Assembly (NCBI GenBank): GCA_039805725.1
Contig: JBDLTT010000026.1
Coordinates: forward strand, 1-5,429
DNA length: 5,429 nucleotides
Reading direction: 5' to 3'
Source: Fluviibacter sp039805725
GTDB lineage: Bacteria > Pseudomonadota > Gammaproteobacteria > Burkholderiales > Rhodocyclaceae
The notes beneath the pieces were generated by a model, which saw only the letters and a program-made list of their open reading frames with translations, had not been told where the DNA came from and did not search any database. The position numbers and the translations under genes are program-made. How positions within the stretch are numbered: the stretch's first letter is position 1; the number at the start of each line of letters is the position of its first letter. Positions 5,428 to 5,429 of this stretch are shown here, in pieces.

Positions 5428-5429
5428 GG

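Overview
The window looks like chromosomal DNA from a Gram-negative proteobacterium, probably a betaproteobacterium. Supporting signs are a periplasmic DsbC isomerase, an outer-membrane-type lipoprotein, a ubiquinone-type FAD hydroxylase and a type IV pilus-like pseudopilin. The UbiH-family/DsbC neighbour pair is one I associate with betaproteobacteria, so the class is an inference from protein style rather than proof. Codon use looks even across the window. I see no insertion sequence, phage gene, CRISPR array, tRNA or rRNA.

Layout. Positions 2-1000 (+ strand) hold the 3' part of an ammonium transporter gene (Amt family); its first roughly 70-100 codons lie outside the window. It ends just before a strong hairpin terminator at 1020-1066, which sits between two convergent transcription units. 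Everything to the right (1065-5429) is on the - strand and reads as one tightly packed operon running from the right edge to the terminator. In transcription order it holds: (1) a TPR-repeat protein with a GT9-like glycosyltransferase domain, 5' end outside the window; (2) a small lipoprotein of unknown function; (3) a FimT/GspH-type pseudopilin starting at TTG; (4) a UbiH/UbiF/COQ6-family FAD monooxygenase; (5) the disulfide isomerase DsbC. Gaps are about 5-20 bases, and SD-like motifs overlap or adjoin the upstream stop codons, which points to translational coupling. The promoter must lie beyond the right edge.

How the genes fit together. The operon combines cell-envelope functions (glycosyltransferase-like protein, lipoprotein, pseudopilin, periplasmic isomerase) with quinone synthesis. 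The pseudopilin carries the GRxR motif known from DNA-binding FimT proteins of natural transformation. It also has six cysteines, so it is a plausible client of the DsbC encoded two genes downstream. A short perfect inverted repeat covers the pseudopilin's likely ribosome-binding site, immediately after the stop codon of the lipoprotein gene. That arrangement could make its translation depend on translation of the gene before it. There is no gene-free stretch above 300 bases.
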